A stretch of 64,000 bases of DNA from Blautia obeum ATCC 29174 (GTDB lineage: Bacteria > Bacillota > Clostridia > Lachnospirales > Lachnospiraceae): contig NZ_CP102265.1 of NCBI RefSeq assembly GCF_025147765.1, positions 191,501-255,500 on the forward strand, given 5' to 3'. Every line of letters starts with the position of its first letter. The first letter of the stretch is position 1. Of the stretch, positions 23,591-33,500 are shown in pieces. The translations under genes were made by a program, and so were the position numbers. The notes under the pieces were generated by a model. It was given only the letters and a program-made list of their open reading frames with translations, did not search any database and was not told where the DNA came from.

Positions 23591-26500
23591 TGAACACGCA
23601 TTGGAAATGTCAATAATGGAGTTGTTCAAAGACGAGGGGTACACCTATGTCAGTGGCGACCAGATACACAGAGAAAGGACAGAGGTTCTGCTTACGGACG
23701 ACCTGAAGCAATACCTTTATAATCGCTATGCGAAAGACGGTATCACACCGAGTGAGGTGGATAGTGTCTTTCTAATGCTGCGTAATATTTCCGGTACGAT
23801 TTATGAAGCAAACAAAGCTGTATTTAAGCTGCTTTGCGATGGCTTTATTCTTAACCGTGAGGACAGAACGCAGAAAGACCTCTATATTGAACTTATTGAT
23901 TTCGACACTCCCGAAAACAATATTTTCAAAGTGGTTAATCAGTTTGAAATTGAAGGCGTAAATAATCAGTTGCGTATTCCGGATGGCATTGTGTTCGTAA
24001 ATGGTATTCCTGTTGTTGTTCTTGAATTTAAGAGTGCGGTACAAGAGAATACGACCATAATGGACGCATATAAGCAACTTACAATTCGTTACCGTAGAGA
24101 TATTCCGGAGATTTTTAAATACAATGCGTTTGTTGTTATCAGTGACGGAGCAAATAATAAATATGGTTCTTTCTTCAGCCCGTATGATTTCTTCTATGCG
24201 TGGAGAAAGATAAACTCAGACGATAAAGAACTGGACGGTATCAATTCTCTTGTAACAATGATAAAGGGACTTTTCCGAAAAGACCGTTTGCTTGAAGTTA
24301 TCAAAGATTTTATTTATTTTCCGGATAACTCAGATAAGGATTTGAAGATAGTGTGCCGTTATCCACAGTTCTTTGCGGCAAATAAATTGTATGAGAATAT
24401 CAAGACTCATCTTCGCCCTGAAGGAGATGGTAAAGGTGGTACATACTTCGGAGCAACAGGGTGTGGCAAGAGTTATACAATGCTTTTCCTTACCCGTATG
24501 CTGATGAAAAGCAAATACTTTTCTTCCCCGACTATTCTCATTATTACAGACAGAACAGACCTTGACGACCAGCTTTCCAAACAGTTTGTAGGTTCAAAGA
24601 AATATATCGGAGATGAAACTGTTGTAAGTATTGAGTCCCGTGAGAAACTTCGTGAGGAGCTTCAAGGACGAGAGAGTGGCGGTGTTTATCTGACTACCAT
24701 TCAGAAATTTACAGAGGATTTGCAGCTTCTTACAGACAGAACGAACGTTATTTGTATTTCTGATGAAGCACACAGAAGCCAAATCAATCTCGACCAAAAG
24801 GTTAAGATTACAGAGTCAGGTGTTCAGAAAACCTATGGCTTTGCCAAATATCTGCACGACTCTTTACCAAATGCAACTTATGTTGGATTTACCGGAACTC
24901 CGGTTGATGGAACAATCGAAGTCTTTGGTGGTGTTGTAGACGCATATACAATGACGGAAGCTGTTAAGGACGGTATTACAGTTAATCTTGTTTACGATGG
25001 TCGTGCAGCTAAGGTTATGCTTAATCAGGACAAGGTAAGACAGATTGAAGAATATTATGCACAGTGTGAGCTTGAGGGAGCAAATGAACATCAAGTAGAA
25101 GAAAGTCAGAAAGCAGTTGCCAAAATGGAAGTTATTATTGGCGATCCTGATAGACTTCGTGCTGTTGCAGAGGACTTTATCAAGCATTATGAAATCCGTG
25201 TGGCAGAAGGTGCAACCGTAGCAGGCAAAGCAATGTTTGTATGTTCCAACCGAAATATAGCATACGATTTCTATAAGATAGTAAAGGAACTCAGACCGAA
25301 ATGGACAGAAAAGAAGATTTGTGATGATGGTGTTGTTCTGAGTGAGAAAGATAAAAAAGAGTTGAAGCCAATGGAAAAAATCAAGTTGGTTATGACTCGT
25401 AATAAAGATGATGAAAAAGACCTATTTGATATGCTTGGCACAAAAGAGGATAGGAAAGAATTTGACCGTCAGTTCAAAAATCCGAAATCAAACTTTAAGA
25501 TTGCCATTGTTGTAGATATGTGGCTGACTGGTTTTGATGTGCCGGAGCTTGATACGATTTACATTGATAAGCCTATTCAGCAGCATACCCTTATTCAGAC
25601 GATTTCTCGTGTAAATCGTGTATGCGAGGGCAAAGATAAAGGTTTAATTGTTGACTACATAGGTATTAAGAAAAATATGAACACTGCCCTCAAGAAATAT
25701 ACGAATTTTGAGAGCGAAGAATTTGAAGGTGTGGAGCAGTCTATCACGATTGTAAAAGACCAGTTAGAAGTCCTTGGTCAGATGTTCCACAACTTTAACA
25801 GCAGTGATTTCTTTAACGGTTCGCCTACTGAACAGCTTGCCTGCCTGAATCGTGCGGTTGAGTATGTGCAGTTGTCCGAAGAACTGGAAAGAAGATTTAT
25901 GGCAGCAGTCAAGAGAATGAAACAGGCATTTAATCTTTGCAGCTCAAGTGAGAAATTCTCTGATGAAGATAAGGATTATATCCATTTTTATTGTGCTGTC
26001 CGTTCTATCCTTTTCAAATTGACAAAAGGCGATGCACCAGATATTGAGCAGATGAACGCTCGTGTCCGCAAAATGCTTGAGGGTGCAATTCAGTCTGATG
26101 GCATTGAGGAATTATTTGAAACCGGAAAGCATATATCGGTGGATATTTTCAGTGATGAGTATATGGATAAAATAAATGCAATTCAGTTGCCGAATACGAA
26201 AATCAAGATACTTCAAAGACTTCTTTCTCAGGCAATTGACGAGTTTAAGAAAGTCAATAAGATTATGGGTGTGGAATTTGCAGGTAGACTCAAAAAAGTT
26301 GTTGATGAGTATAACAACCGTCGTCGTGATGAAGCGTATGCTAACGAAGTCCTTGATGATGTTGCGGAGCAGCTTGCACAGTTGTTGTCTGAACTGAAAA
26401 CAGAAAAGAACTCCTTCAAGAATATGGGAATAGATTATGAGGAAAAAGCTTTCTATGATATTTTGAAAGCAGTTTCAAAGAAGTTTGAGTTTGAATATCC

Positions 26501-26717
26501 GGACGATAAAATGATTGAATTATCCAAGAGGATAAAGCTGATTGTTGATGATAAATCACGATATACCGATTGGTCTGCCCGTGATGATATCAAGGCAAAC
26601 TTGCAAGTGGATTTGATATTGCTGCTTGATGAGTTTGGCTATCCGCCAGTAACCATTGATGATGTTTACAAGGAAGTTCTTGAGCAGGCAGAGAATTTCA
26701 AGAAGTATGCACAGTAA
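23577..26717 (+). CDS. hsdR: Type I restriction endonuclease subunit
   Basis: ATG at 23577 lies 8 bases after AAAAGGAG; a longer in-frame start at 23553 has no ribosome site. The 1046-residue HsdR has an N-terminal PD-(D/E)xK nuclease (P-D-G-I-V... V-V-V-L-E-F-K, about residues 130-155). The SF2 translocase follows with Walker A G-A-T-G-C-G-K-S-Y (about 300), D-E-A-H-R and a R-V-N-R-V motif VI. The C-terminal helical region contacts the methylase complex. Length is normal. Confidence 0.96.
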   Translation: MANFNEHALEMSIMELFKDEGYTYVSGDQIHRERTEVLLTDDLKQYLYNRYAKDGITPSEVDSVFLMLRNISGTIYEANKAVFKLLCDGFILNREDRTQKDLYIELIDFDTPENNIFKVVNQFEIEGVNNQLRIPDGIVFVNGIPVVVLEFKSAVQENTTIMDAYKQLTIRYRRDIPEIFKYNAFVVISDGANNKYGSFFSPYDFFYAWRKINSDDKELDGINSLVTMIKGLFRKDRLLEVIKDFIYFPDNSDKDLKIVCRYPQFFAANKLYENIKTHLRPEGDGKGGTYFGATGCGKSYTMLFLTRMLMKSKYFSSPTILIITDRTDLDDQLSKQFVGSKKYIGDETVVSIESREKLREELQGRESGGVYLTTIQKFTEDLQLLTDRTNVICISDEAHRSQINLDQKVKITESGVQKTYGFAKYLHDSLPNATYVGFTGTPVDGTIEVFGGVVDAYTMTEAVKDGITVNLVYDGRAAKVMLNQDKVRQIEEYYAQCELEGANEHQVEESQKAVAKMEVIIGDPDRLRAVAEDFIKHYEIRVAEGATVAGKAMFVCSNRNIAYDFYKIVKELRPKWTEKKICDDGVVLSEKDKKELKPMEKIKLVMTRNKDDEKDLFDMLGTKEDRKEFDRQFKNPKSNFKIAIVVDMWLTGFDVPELDTIYIDKPIQQHTLIQTISRVNRVCEGKDKGLIVDYIGIKKNMNTALKKYTNFESEEFEGVEQSITIVKDQLEVLGQMFHNFNSSDFFNGSPTEQLACLNRAVEYVQLSEELERRFMAAVKRMKQAFNLCSSSEKFSDEDKDYIHFYCAVRSILFKLTKGDAPDIEQMNARVRKMLEGAIQSDGIEELFETGKHISVDIFSDEYMDKINAIQLPNTKIKILQRLLSQAIDEFKKVNKIMGVEFAGRLKKVVDEYNNRRRDEAYANEVLDDVAEQLAQLLSELKTEKNSFKNMGIDYEEKAFYDILKAVSKKFEFEYPDDKMIELSKRIKLIVDDKSRYTDWSARDDIKANLQVDLILLLDEFGYPPVTIDDVYKEVLEQAENFKKYAQ

Positions 26718-27653
26718 ATGAGAGGTGTAAATGCAAATATGTTTTATGACGATTTAAATACAGAGGAACAGGTATCATACCTTATTAAACCAATCCTTCA
26801 AGTCCTTCAGGAAGCAGGTGGACAGTTAGAACGTTCTGAAATTAGAGACAGGATTAGTGAGTTGGATGAGCATATTGCTGAATTTGAACAGAAACTATAT
26901 ATATCTAATAAAACAGGAAATCAATATAAAAAATTTGATTTTAAGTTTAATTTTGCTATTAAAGAGCTTAGTTATGTCGGTCTCATATCTTATGTGAAAT
27001 TCAATCCAAAGATTACACTTACTCAAGATGGAGCGAATGTAGATTTAAAAGATTTTGATGTTAAGGCAGAAGTGAGAGATAAGGCACGAAGCTATTGGGA
27101 GGAACATTCGACTAAGAACAAATCGAAAAACAAGCCAGTAGAAACACTGGAGGTTGAAGACGAGGAGAATGAATCCACAGATGACGAATTGCTAGATGAT
27201 TTCAAGGTGAAACTTCAGAGTGCAATCGCTAATATGTCTCCAGCAAAGTTTGAACAGTTTTCACGAGCACTTCTTACAAAGATGGGAGTGGAGTTTACCA
27301 ACAAAGGTGTTCAGGTGTCAAATGATGGTGGTATTGATGGCTATGGATATCACGTAGATGCCGATGATTTTAGAACAACCAGAGTGGTTATTCAGTGTAA
27401 AAGATTTAATTCAAATCCAGTGAGTGAGCCAGATATCAATCAATTTCTTGGGGCGATGAACAAATATCAAGCCGATTATGGAGTATTTATTACTAATAGC
27501 CGATTTACCAATAAGGCAAGAGAGGCTGCGAGAGAAGGTACGCCGATAACACTGATTGACGGAAACGATTTAATCAGACTTGTCATTAAATATGAATTAT
27601 ATATAACACCAGTCACAACATATGTATTGGATGGTTTCTATACCGAGGATTGA
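26718..27653 (+). CDS. Mrr-like restriction endonuclease (type IV style)
   Basis: The 311-residue protein has an N-terminal winged-helix Mrr_N domain (residues about 10-120), an acidic linker (E-V-E-D-E-E-N-E-S-T-D-D-E) and an Mrr catalytic domain (about 165-290). The last carries D-G-G-I-D-G and V-I-Q-C-K-R, the D-(Q/E)xK nuclease core. Mrr enzymes cut modified or foreign DNA. The ORF opens directly after the hsdR stop; ATG at 26739 is an alternative start. It is a second nuclease in the same operon, which must tolerate HsdM methylation. Confidence 0.85.
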   Translation: MRGVNANMFYDDLNTEEQVSYLIKPILQVLQEAGGQLERSEIRDRISELDEHIAEFEQKLYISNKTGNQYKKFDFKFNFAIKELSYVGLISYVKFNPKITLTQDGANVDLKDFDVKAEVRDKARSYWEEHSTKNKSKNKPVETLEVEDEENESTDDELLDDFKVKLQSAIANMSPAKFEQFSRALLTKMGVEFTNKGVQVSNDGGIDGYGYHVDADDFRTTRVVIQCKRFNSNPVSEPDINQFLGAMNKYQADYGVFITNSRFTNKAREAAREGTPITLIDGNDLIRLVIKYELYITPVTTYVLDGFYTED

Positions 27654-27693
27654 CACTAACGATAGCATAATTTACTCGAAGAAAGGGCAGATT

Positions 27694-28677
27694 ATGGAAA
27701 CAAAGTCAAGAATTTTATATTTACAAAAGATTTTACTGGAAAGAACCGATGAAGAAAATCCTCTTTCCACAACACAGTTAATCAATATATTGAATGACGA
27801 ATACGGAATATCTGCACATAGAACGACGGTCACGAAAGACATTGCTGCGCTTCAGGAGTTTGGGATGGACATTGTTACTATCCATTCTACTCAGAGCAAA
27901 TACTTTGTAGCCAGCCGTAAGTTTGAATTGCCGGAATTGAAACTGCTGATTGATGCAGTAGAGTCATCGAAGTTTATTACAAAGAAGAAAAGTGAAACTT
28001 TGATTGAGAAGATACATACGATGACCAGTCCGGGGCAGGTGGCAAAGCTGAAGCGTAATAACTATGTGGTCAATCGCATTAAGCCAGATAATGAGCAGAT
28101 ATATTACATCATTGACGCTATAAACGATGCCATCAATGCAGGTAAACAGATTTCTTTTCAGTATTATGATTATACTGGATTAAAGAAAAAGGTTCTGAAG
28201 AACAAGGGCGAAGTGTATAAGCTCAGTCCGTATAAACTTCTCTGGTGTGGGGACTATTATTATGTTCTCGGATATTCAGAGAAGAAAAGCAAGGTTATCA
28301 ATTTCAGGGTAGACCGTATTGCTTCCAAGCCGGAGATATTGGATAAAGATATTATTCCTATGCCTGATAATTTTGATATTGAGAATTACACAAAGGAAGT
28401 TTTCTTTATGTTCTCAGGCGAAAAAGTCCTTGTGGATTTACGGTGTGATAACAGCCTGATGAAAACAATGGTTGACCGCTTCGGAGAAGATGTGACAACC
28501 CTTGCGTATGATATGACATCTTTCAGAGTACAGACAGAAGTATCAGCCAGTCCTACCTTTTTCGGTTGGGTGTTTGGCTTTAATGGCAAGGTACAGATAC
28601 TTGCACCGGAAAGTGTGAAAGAACAGTACAGACAGATGATTGCACAAGCCGATGAGGATATGCAGCAAAGCGAATAA
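27694..28677 (+). CDS. WYL-domain transcriptional regulator
   Basis: The start is the ATG at 27694, behind GAAAGGG. The 327-residue protein has an N-terminal winged HTH (residues about 5-70, with T-T-V-T-K-D-I-A-A-L-Q-E-F) and a central WYL domain (about 140-220, with L-S-P-Y-K-L-L-W-C-G-D-Y-Y-Y-V-L-G-Y). A C-terminal WCX-like extension follows (to about 325). WYL regulators of the BrxR/CapW/DeoR-like group control phage-defence operons and sense nucleic-acid ligands. Its place at the end of the restriction operon suggests it regulates the whole set. Confidence 0.88.
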   Translation: METKSRILYLQKILLERTDEENPLSTTQLINILNDEYGISAHRTTVTKDIAALQEFGMDIVTIHSTQSKYFVASRKFELPELKLLIDAVESSKFITKKKSETLIEKIHTMTSPGQVAKLKRNNYVVNRIKPDNEQIYYIIDAINDAINAGKQISFQYYDYTGLKKKVLKNKGEVYKLSPYKLLWCGDYYYVLGYSEKKSKVINFRVDRIASKPEILDKDIIPMPDNFDIENYTKEVFFMFSGEKVLVDLRCDNSLMKTMVDRFGEDVTTLAYDMTSFRVQTEVSASPTFFGWVFGFNGKVQILAPESVKEQYRQMIAQADEDMQQSE

Positions 28678-28718
28678 TGCAGATTTGAATTATAAGACTA
28701 TGAAGCGAGGTAGTGGAT

Positions 28719-29861
28719 ATGGAAAAAGACCCGTTTAAGGAATATTTAAGGGAGTCTGAACCGGATAAAGCTCATAAAGGATATGCTTGGAGTACCGCAA
28801 TCGGACTTCAGGCGGTGGACGGACTCAAACCATCTAAATATTTGATTGATACAGCCATTCAGAATATTGAAGGCAAAATCACGATGAAGGAAGCACAGAG
28901 TCTTATTGACAGCTATTATAAAGAAAGACCAGTGCATTTGTCTGATGATGAACGTACCGAAGAAGCAGATAAGGTTTCTTCCCGTATTGCAGAAATTCTT
29001 TCTGAAACAGCGTTCTCATTTTCTCCGAATGAGTATATCTCTATCCACCGCAAACTCTTTCAGGGGATTTATAAACACGCCGGAAAGATTAGAGATTACA
29101 ACATTACAAAGAAAGAATGGGTGCTTGATGGTGCAACTGTTATGTACGGCAGTGCTTCAGAACTGAGAGCCACACTTGAATATGATTTTTCGCAGGAGAA
29201 GGACTTTAGTTATAAAGGACTGTCAATGGACGAGATTATCCATCATCTGGCGGTATTCATTTCAAGGCTATGGCAAATCCATATCTTCGGGGAAGGCAAT
29301 ACGAGAACAACGGCGGTGTTCTTCATCAAATATCTAAGGACACTTGGATTTTCTGCAACCAATGATATTTTTGCGGAAAATGCGTGGTATTTCCGAAATG
29401 CACTTGTCCGTGCAAACTATACGAACCTGCAAAAAGGTATTCACGAAACAACAGAGTATCTGGAAGCGTTTCTCAGAAATCTACTTTTGAACGAGAAAAA
29501 TGAGCTTCATAATCGAAATCTTCATATAAGTGAACTTTTGAATGAAGAAAAAGTGGACATTGGAGATAGAAAAGTGGATATTGAGAATGAAAAAGTGGAC
29601 ATTCAAGACAAAAAAGTGGATATTGAAAGTGTACTTTCCCAAAAAGGTAGTGACTTCTCAGTAAAAACGACGGTTCATATCCATAGACTCTTTGAAAAGT
29701 TTGGCTTTGATGAGGTGTTTGGAAGAAGTGCAGTTATGGAGATTCTTGAGCTGAAAGGTTCAGGTGCTTCAAAACTTCTTTCCAATTTGGTACAGGCAGA
29801 TATTATTGAACCAGTATCTGGTTATGGAAAAGGAAAATATAAATTTAAGAATTATCCGTGA
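28719..29861 (+). CDS. Fic-family protein with KVDI-repeat linker and C-terminal winged helix
   Basis: ATG at 28719 lies 9 bases after GAGG; GTG at 28713 is too close. The 380-residue protein has the Fic core motif I-H-I-F-G-E-G-N-T-R-T (about residues 188-198), which transfers AMP (or another moiety) to a hydroxyl of a target protein. An unusual linker at about 280-310 repeats K-V-D-I four times at 7-residue spacing. The last 65 residues look like a winged helix (S-A-V-M-E-I-L-E-L-K-G-S-G-A-S-K-L-L). No inhibitory antitoxin gene is adjacent. It may be a defence or toxin protein of the same island. Confidence 0.85.
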   Translation: MEKDPFKEYLRESEPDKAHKGYAWSTAIGLQAVDGLKPSKYLIDTAIQNIEGKITMKEAQSLIDSYYKERPVHLSDDERTEEADKVSSRIAEILSETAFSFSPNEYISIHRKLFQGIYKHAGKIRDYNITKKEWVLDGATVMYGSASELRATLEYDFSQEKDFSYKGLSMDEIIHHLAVFISRLWQIHIFGEGNTRTTAVFFIKYLRTLGFSATNDIFAENAWYFRNALVRANYTNLQKGIHETTEYLEAFLRNLLLNEKNELHNRNLHISELLNEEKVDIGDRKVDIENEKVDIQDKKVDIESVLSQKGSDFSVKTTVHIHRLFEKFGFDEVFGRSAVMEILELKGSGASKLLSNLVQADIIEPVSGYGKGKYKFKNYP

Positions 29862-30300
29862 TTGCAATGATGAGCAGCTTTTGCAAGGGTATTGATTCAT
29901 GAAGAATGTACTGGGTTTATGGACCAGACCAGAAAGATATTACAATTATCGGACGGGAACCACATCCGGAAGATAAGAAAAATAGCGCATACGACCGAAT
30001 TTCACTGTCGGATTTGTAGAATAAAACTGAATATGGAACTAAAACACGAGCAGTTAGTCTATGAAAAATAGGTTAGCTGCTTTTTTATGCAAAAAGGAGA
30101 TGCCGTGTATGGGATATGCACGTAAAGATGTAGAGAAGACAAAGAAAATAGCAAAGAAGAATTGAATGTAAAACTCCTTACTGGTCTTGTAGAAAACTAT
30201 GATGCAGTGTATGTGGAAAGAAAAAACCAGAATTGTCTTTGGCTGAAAGGATTTATCAGAGAAATGTCAAAAATTCAAATAAAAAAATATAGATTTTTTA
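29862..30300 (+). other. Decayed mobile-element fragments
   Basis: No intact gene. One reading near 29908-30019 (Y-W-V-Y-G-P-D-Q-K-D-I-T-I-I-G-R-E-P-H) ends at a TAG at 30017-30019 and resembles the tail of a conserved ICE protein. A hairpin-like AGTTAGTCTATG...GGTTAGCTGC follows near 30050. A ribosome site (AAAAAGGAG) precedes an 18-codon ORF at about 30109-30165. A stop-closed stretch (E-E-L-N-V-K-L-L-T-G-L-V-E-N-Y-D) lies at 30160-30313. These look like scars between the accessory island and the chromosome. Confidence 0.45.
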
Positions 30301-30310
30301 TTCGACATTA

Positions 30311-30339
30311 TTGACGCATAAATAACTTTATGATATTTT
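30311..30339 (+). promoter_or_regulatory. Promoter before the riboswitch
   Basis: TTGACG, a 17-bp spacer and TATTTT. The transcript would start about 10-15 bases before the riboswitch aptamer. Confidence 0.6.
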
Positions 30340-30349
30340 ATTTTTGGAA

Positions 30350-30440
30350 AAATGGAAATTATTTAAAGGCAAACCTACTGAAATGCAGGGACGCAAAGCG
30401 AGAAGAGGCACTGACATATTTTGGCAGGTGTCTTTTTTGT
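30350..30440 (+). promoter_or_regulatory. c-di-GMP-I (GEMM-I)-like riboswitch with terminator
   Basis: The two invariant blocks GGCAAACC (30368-30375) and GGGACGCAAAGC (30388-30399) flank a short stem with a GAAA tetraloop, the hallmark of the GEMM-I aptamer. A GGCACTG...CAGGTGTC stem and a TTTTTT run (to about 30438) follow and can act as the expression platform. The next gene, a hybrid sensor kinase, starts 100 bp later. The outer P1 helix is not obvious by eye. Confidence 0.75.
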
Positions 30441-30538
30441 ATGCAAAAATGAGTACGAAAACTGGCAGGGACAGGTTCTCTGTATACAAATAAAAGTAGG
30501 ATGAAGAAGGCATAAGACGAAGAGAGGATTTTTATAAA

Positions 30539-33500
30539 GTGGGAAATTATGAAGACAAAATATATTCTTTAGGTGATAATGAACCGGGACAGACACAGAC
30601 CATGTCACAGGCCGTACAGAAAACACTGGAAAATAATGGCGGGGTAGGTATAATGACAGGATCTTATGACCAAAACCTGTCTATTTTGTCTGTGGATAAT
30701 CTGCTGTTGCATAGTACAGGATATACATTCGATACTTTCATGGAACAGACAAAAGGCTCATTGAGAAACTTCTTTTATGACGAGGAAGATATACTGGAGC
30801 GAGACCGTTTTTTGCAGCTTCACGGAACAGGGGAAGCACAGATCCTTGCAGCAGACGGTACAGTGAATAATGTACGGCTTTGTAAAGAGGATGCGACAGA
30901 TGAGGCGGGCAGACAGATCTGGGTTATGTCCGTACAGGTCAACTGGGATCATGTAAATCTGGCACTGCTCAATGAGGCTATCTATTCCGGCTTCTGGTAT
31001 TTTGACTGTGACGAAAACAGTGAGATTGTGAATGCAAACTGGAGTCATGAATTCCGAAAAATGCTTGGCTATCATGACACTCTGGACTTTCCGAATAAAC
31101 TGGAATCCTAGTCAGATCTTCTGCATCCACAGGATAAAGAAAGAGTAATGGTGCAGCTTCAGGCGGCAATTAAGGATAAGACGAACCAGATAAAATACCA
31201 GGTAGAGTATCGTATGAGAATGAAGGATAATCAATACCAGTGGTTTCGGGCATCGGCAGAAGTAATACGCCGTCTGGATGGTTCTGCCAGCAGGATTGCC
31301 GGGATTTTTATTAACATTGATGCGGAGAAAAAAGAAATCATGCAGGCACAAAAATCTGCTGCTTTCCACCGGGCTTTTACGAAAGCAGATCTGTGCGAGT
31401 ATTATGTGAATCTGGAAGCGAATACTTTTGATACCTTTAAGGTTGAACCGTCCCTGATGACCGTCTTTGAACAGAGTCATACGTGGGATGAATTGATCCG
31501 GCATTTTGTGGATTCCTATGTTGTGGAGAAAGATAAGAAGGCGGTATCCTCTTTTTACGACCGTGGTTATATTGCAGAAAGGCTGAAGGGTCTGGAAACC
31601 GAATTGGCTTTAGAGTGCCGTATCACTCTGAATGGAGAAGAACGATGGGTCCGCAATGTGGTCATACGTGGCGAAATAGAGGATTCAGAATATGCCATGA
31701 TCTTTCTGCGGGATATCACGGAGGCAAAGGTAGAGAGCGCACGGCATCTACAGATGGCAGCGGACAATGCTTCCATGGAGCTGCTGATCCAGAGTATTGT
31801 GCGGCTGGTTGACCGTTTTGTTGTTTGTGATCTGGAAAATGACAGATATGAATTCTATAACCTGAATGGTCAGATGATATATAAACCTCTGGGATTCTAT
31901 CATGATTTCCAGATGCAGGTTCTTGAAAAGTATAAGACACTGGAACCATTGGATGCTCTGGATATCCTGACAGCACCGGAAAATATCCGGAAGAATCTGA
32001 AAAGTGAAAATGATATTTATAAGTTTGAGTATTGCAGCCTGGATGAAAAGACTTATAAAATCGCTTCTTATATTCCCTTGGAATGGAAGAATGGAAAGCT
32101 GGAAAAGGTATTGCTGGCATCCATGGATGTGACACAGGAGAAGAAAGCAGAGATTGAATCCCGTCAGGCACTGAAAGAGGCTTACTGGTCCGCAGAAAAT
32201 GCAAATCGTGCGAAAACAGAATTCCTTTCCAATATGTCCCATGATATCCGGACACCGATGAATGCCATTGTCGGTCTGACGGCAATCGCAGGAGCAAATA
32301 TTGAGAGTCAGGACAGAGTCATTGAATGTCTCAGTAAGATTACAAAATCAAGCCGACACCTGTTGGGGCTGATCAATGAAGTGCTGGATATGGCACGTAT
32401 TGAAAGTGGAAAAATGACGCTGGCACAGGAGGATTTCAATCTGCCGGATCTGGTGGATAATCTCATTACACTAACAAAACCGGTGCTTGATGAACATAAA
32501 CACAATTTTGATGTACGCATTAATCACATTGAACATGAGGATGTCTGTGGTGACAGCCTGAGGATCCAGCAGGTGTTTGTGAATCTGATGAGTAATGCAA
32601 TCAAGTATACACTGGATGGTGGGAATATTACTTTTTCCATAGAGGAAAAGCCAAATGGATTTTCGGAACTTGGATGCTATGAATTTACGATTGAGGATAA
32701 TGGAATCGGTATGTCACCGGAATTTCAGAAAATCATGTTTGATCCTTTCAGCCGTGCAGATGACCACCGGACAACTAAGGTTCAGGGAACTGGTCTGGGA
32801 ATGGCAATCAGCAGAAATATTGTGAACCTGATGAATGGCAATATTAAAGTGGACAGCACCTTACACAAGGGAACTAAAATTACAGTAACCATTTATCTGG
32901 AGCTTCAGGAAAAAGAAAAAGAACAGGACAGAAATCTGATGAATCTGCCTGTTCTGGTTGTGGATGATGATAAGACATGCTGTGAAAGTACAGTTGCTAC
33001 ACTGAAAGAAATCGGTATTACAGGTGAATGGGTTCTCTCTGGCAGAGAAGCTGTTGAGCGCTGCTATGCACGTCATGAGCTAAAAAATGATTACTTTGCT
33101 GTCATCCTGGACTGGAAGATGCCGGACATGGATGGTATAGAAACAGCCAGACAGATCCGGAAACGGATAGGGAAAGAGATTACCATTATTGTACTGACAT
33201 CTTATGAATTCAGTGAGATTGAAGAAGAAGCAAAGGCTGCAGGCGTAGATGCTTTTATTGCAAAACCGCTGTTCCGTTCCCGGCTGACGGCTACATTGCG
33301 GCAGTTTACTTCAGGAAGAAAAGAAAAAACAGCAAGAAATTATCTGGATGAGCTGTCAGAATCAGACTACACGGGAAAAAGGATTCTGCTGGTTGATGAT
33401 AATGAGTTGAACAGAGAAATTGCTGGTGAAATTCTGCAGATGACAGGGGCAGAAGTGGAAACAGCAGAAAATGGGAAAATTGCAGTTGAAAAAGTGGAAG

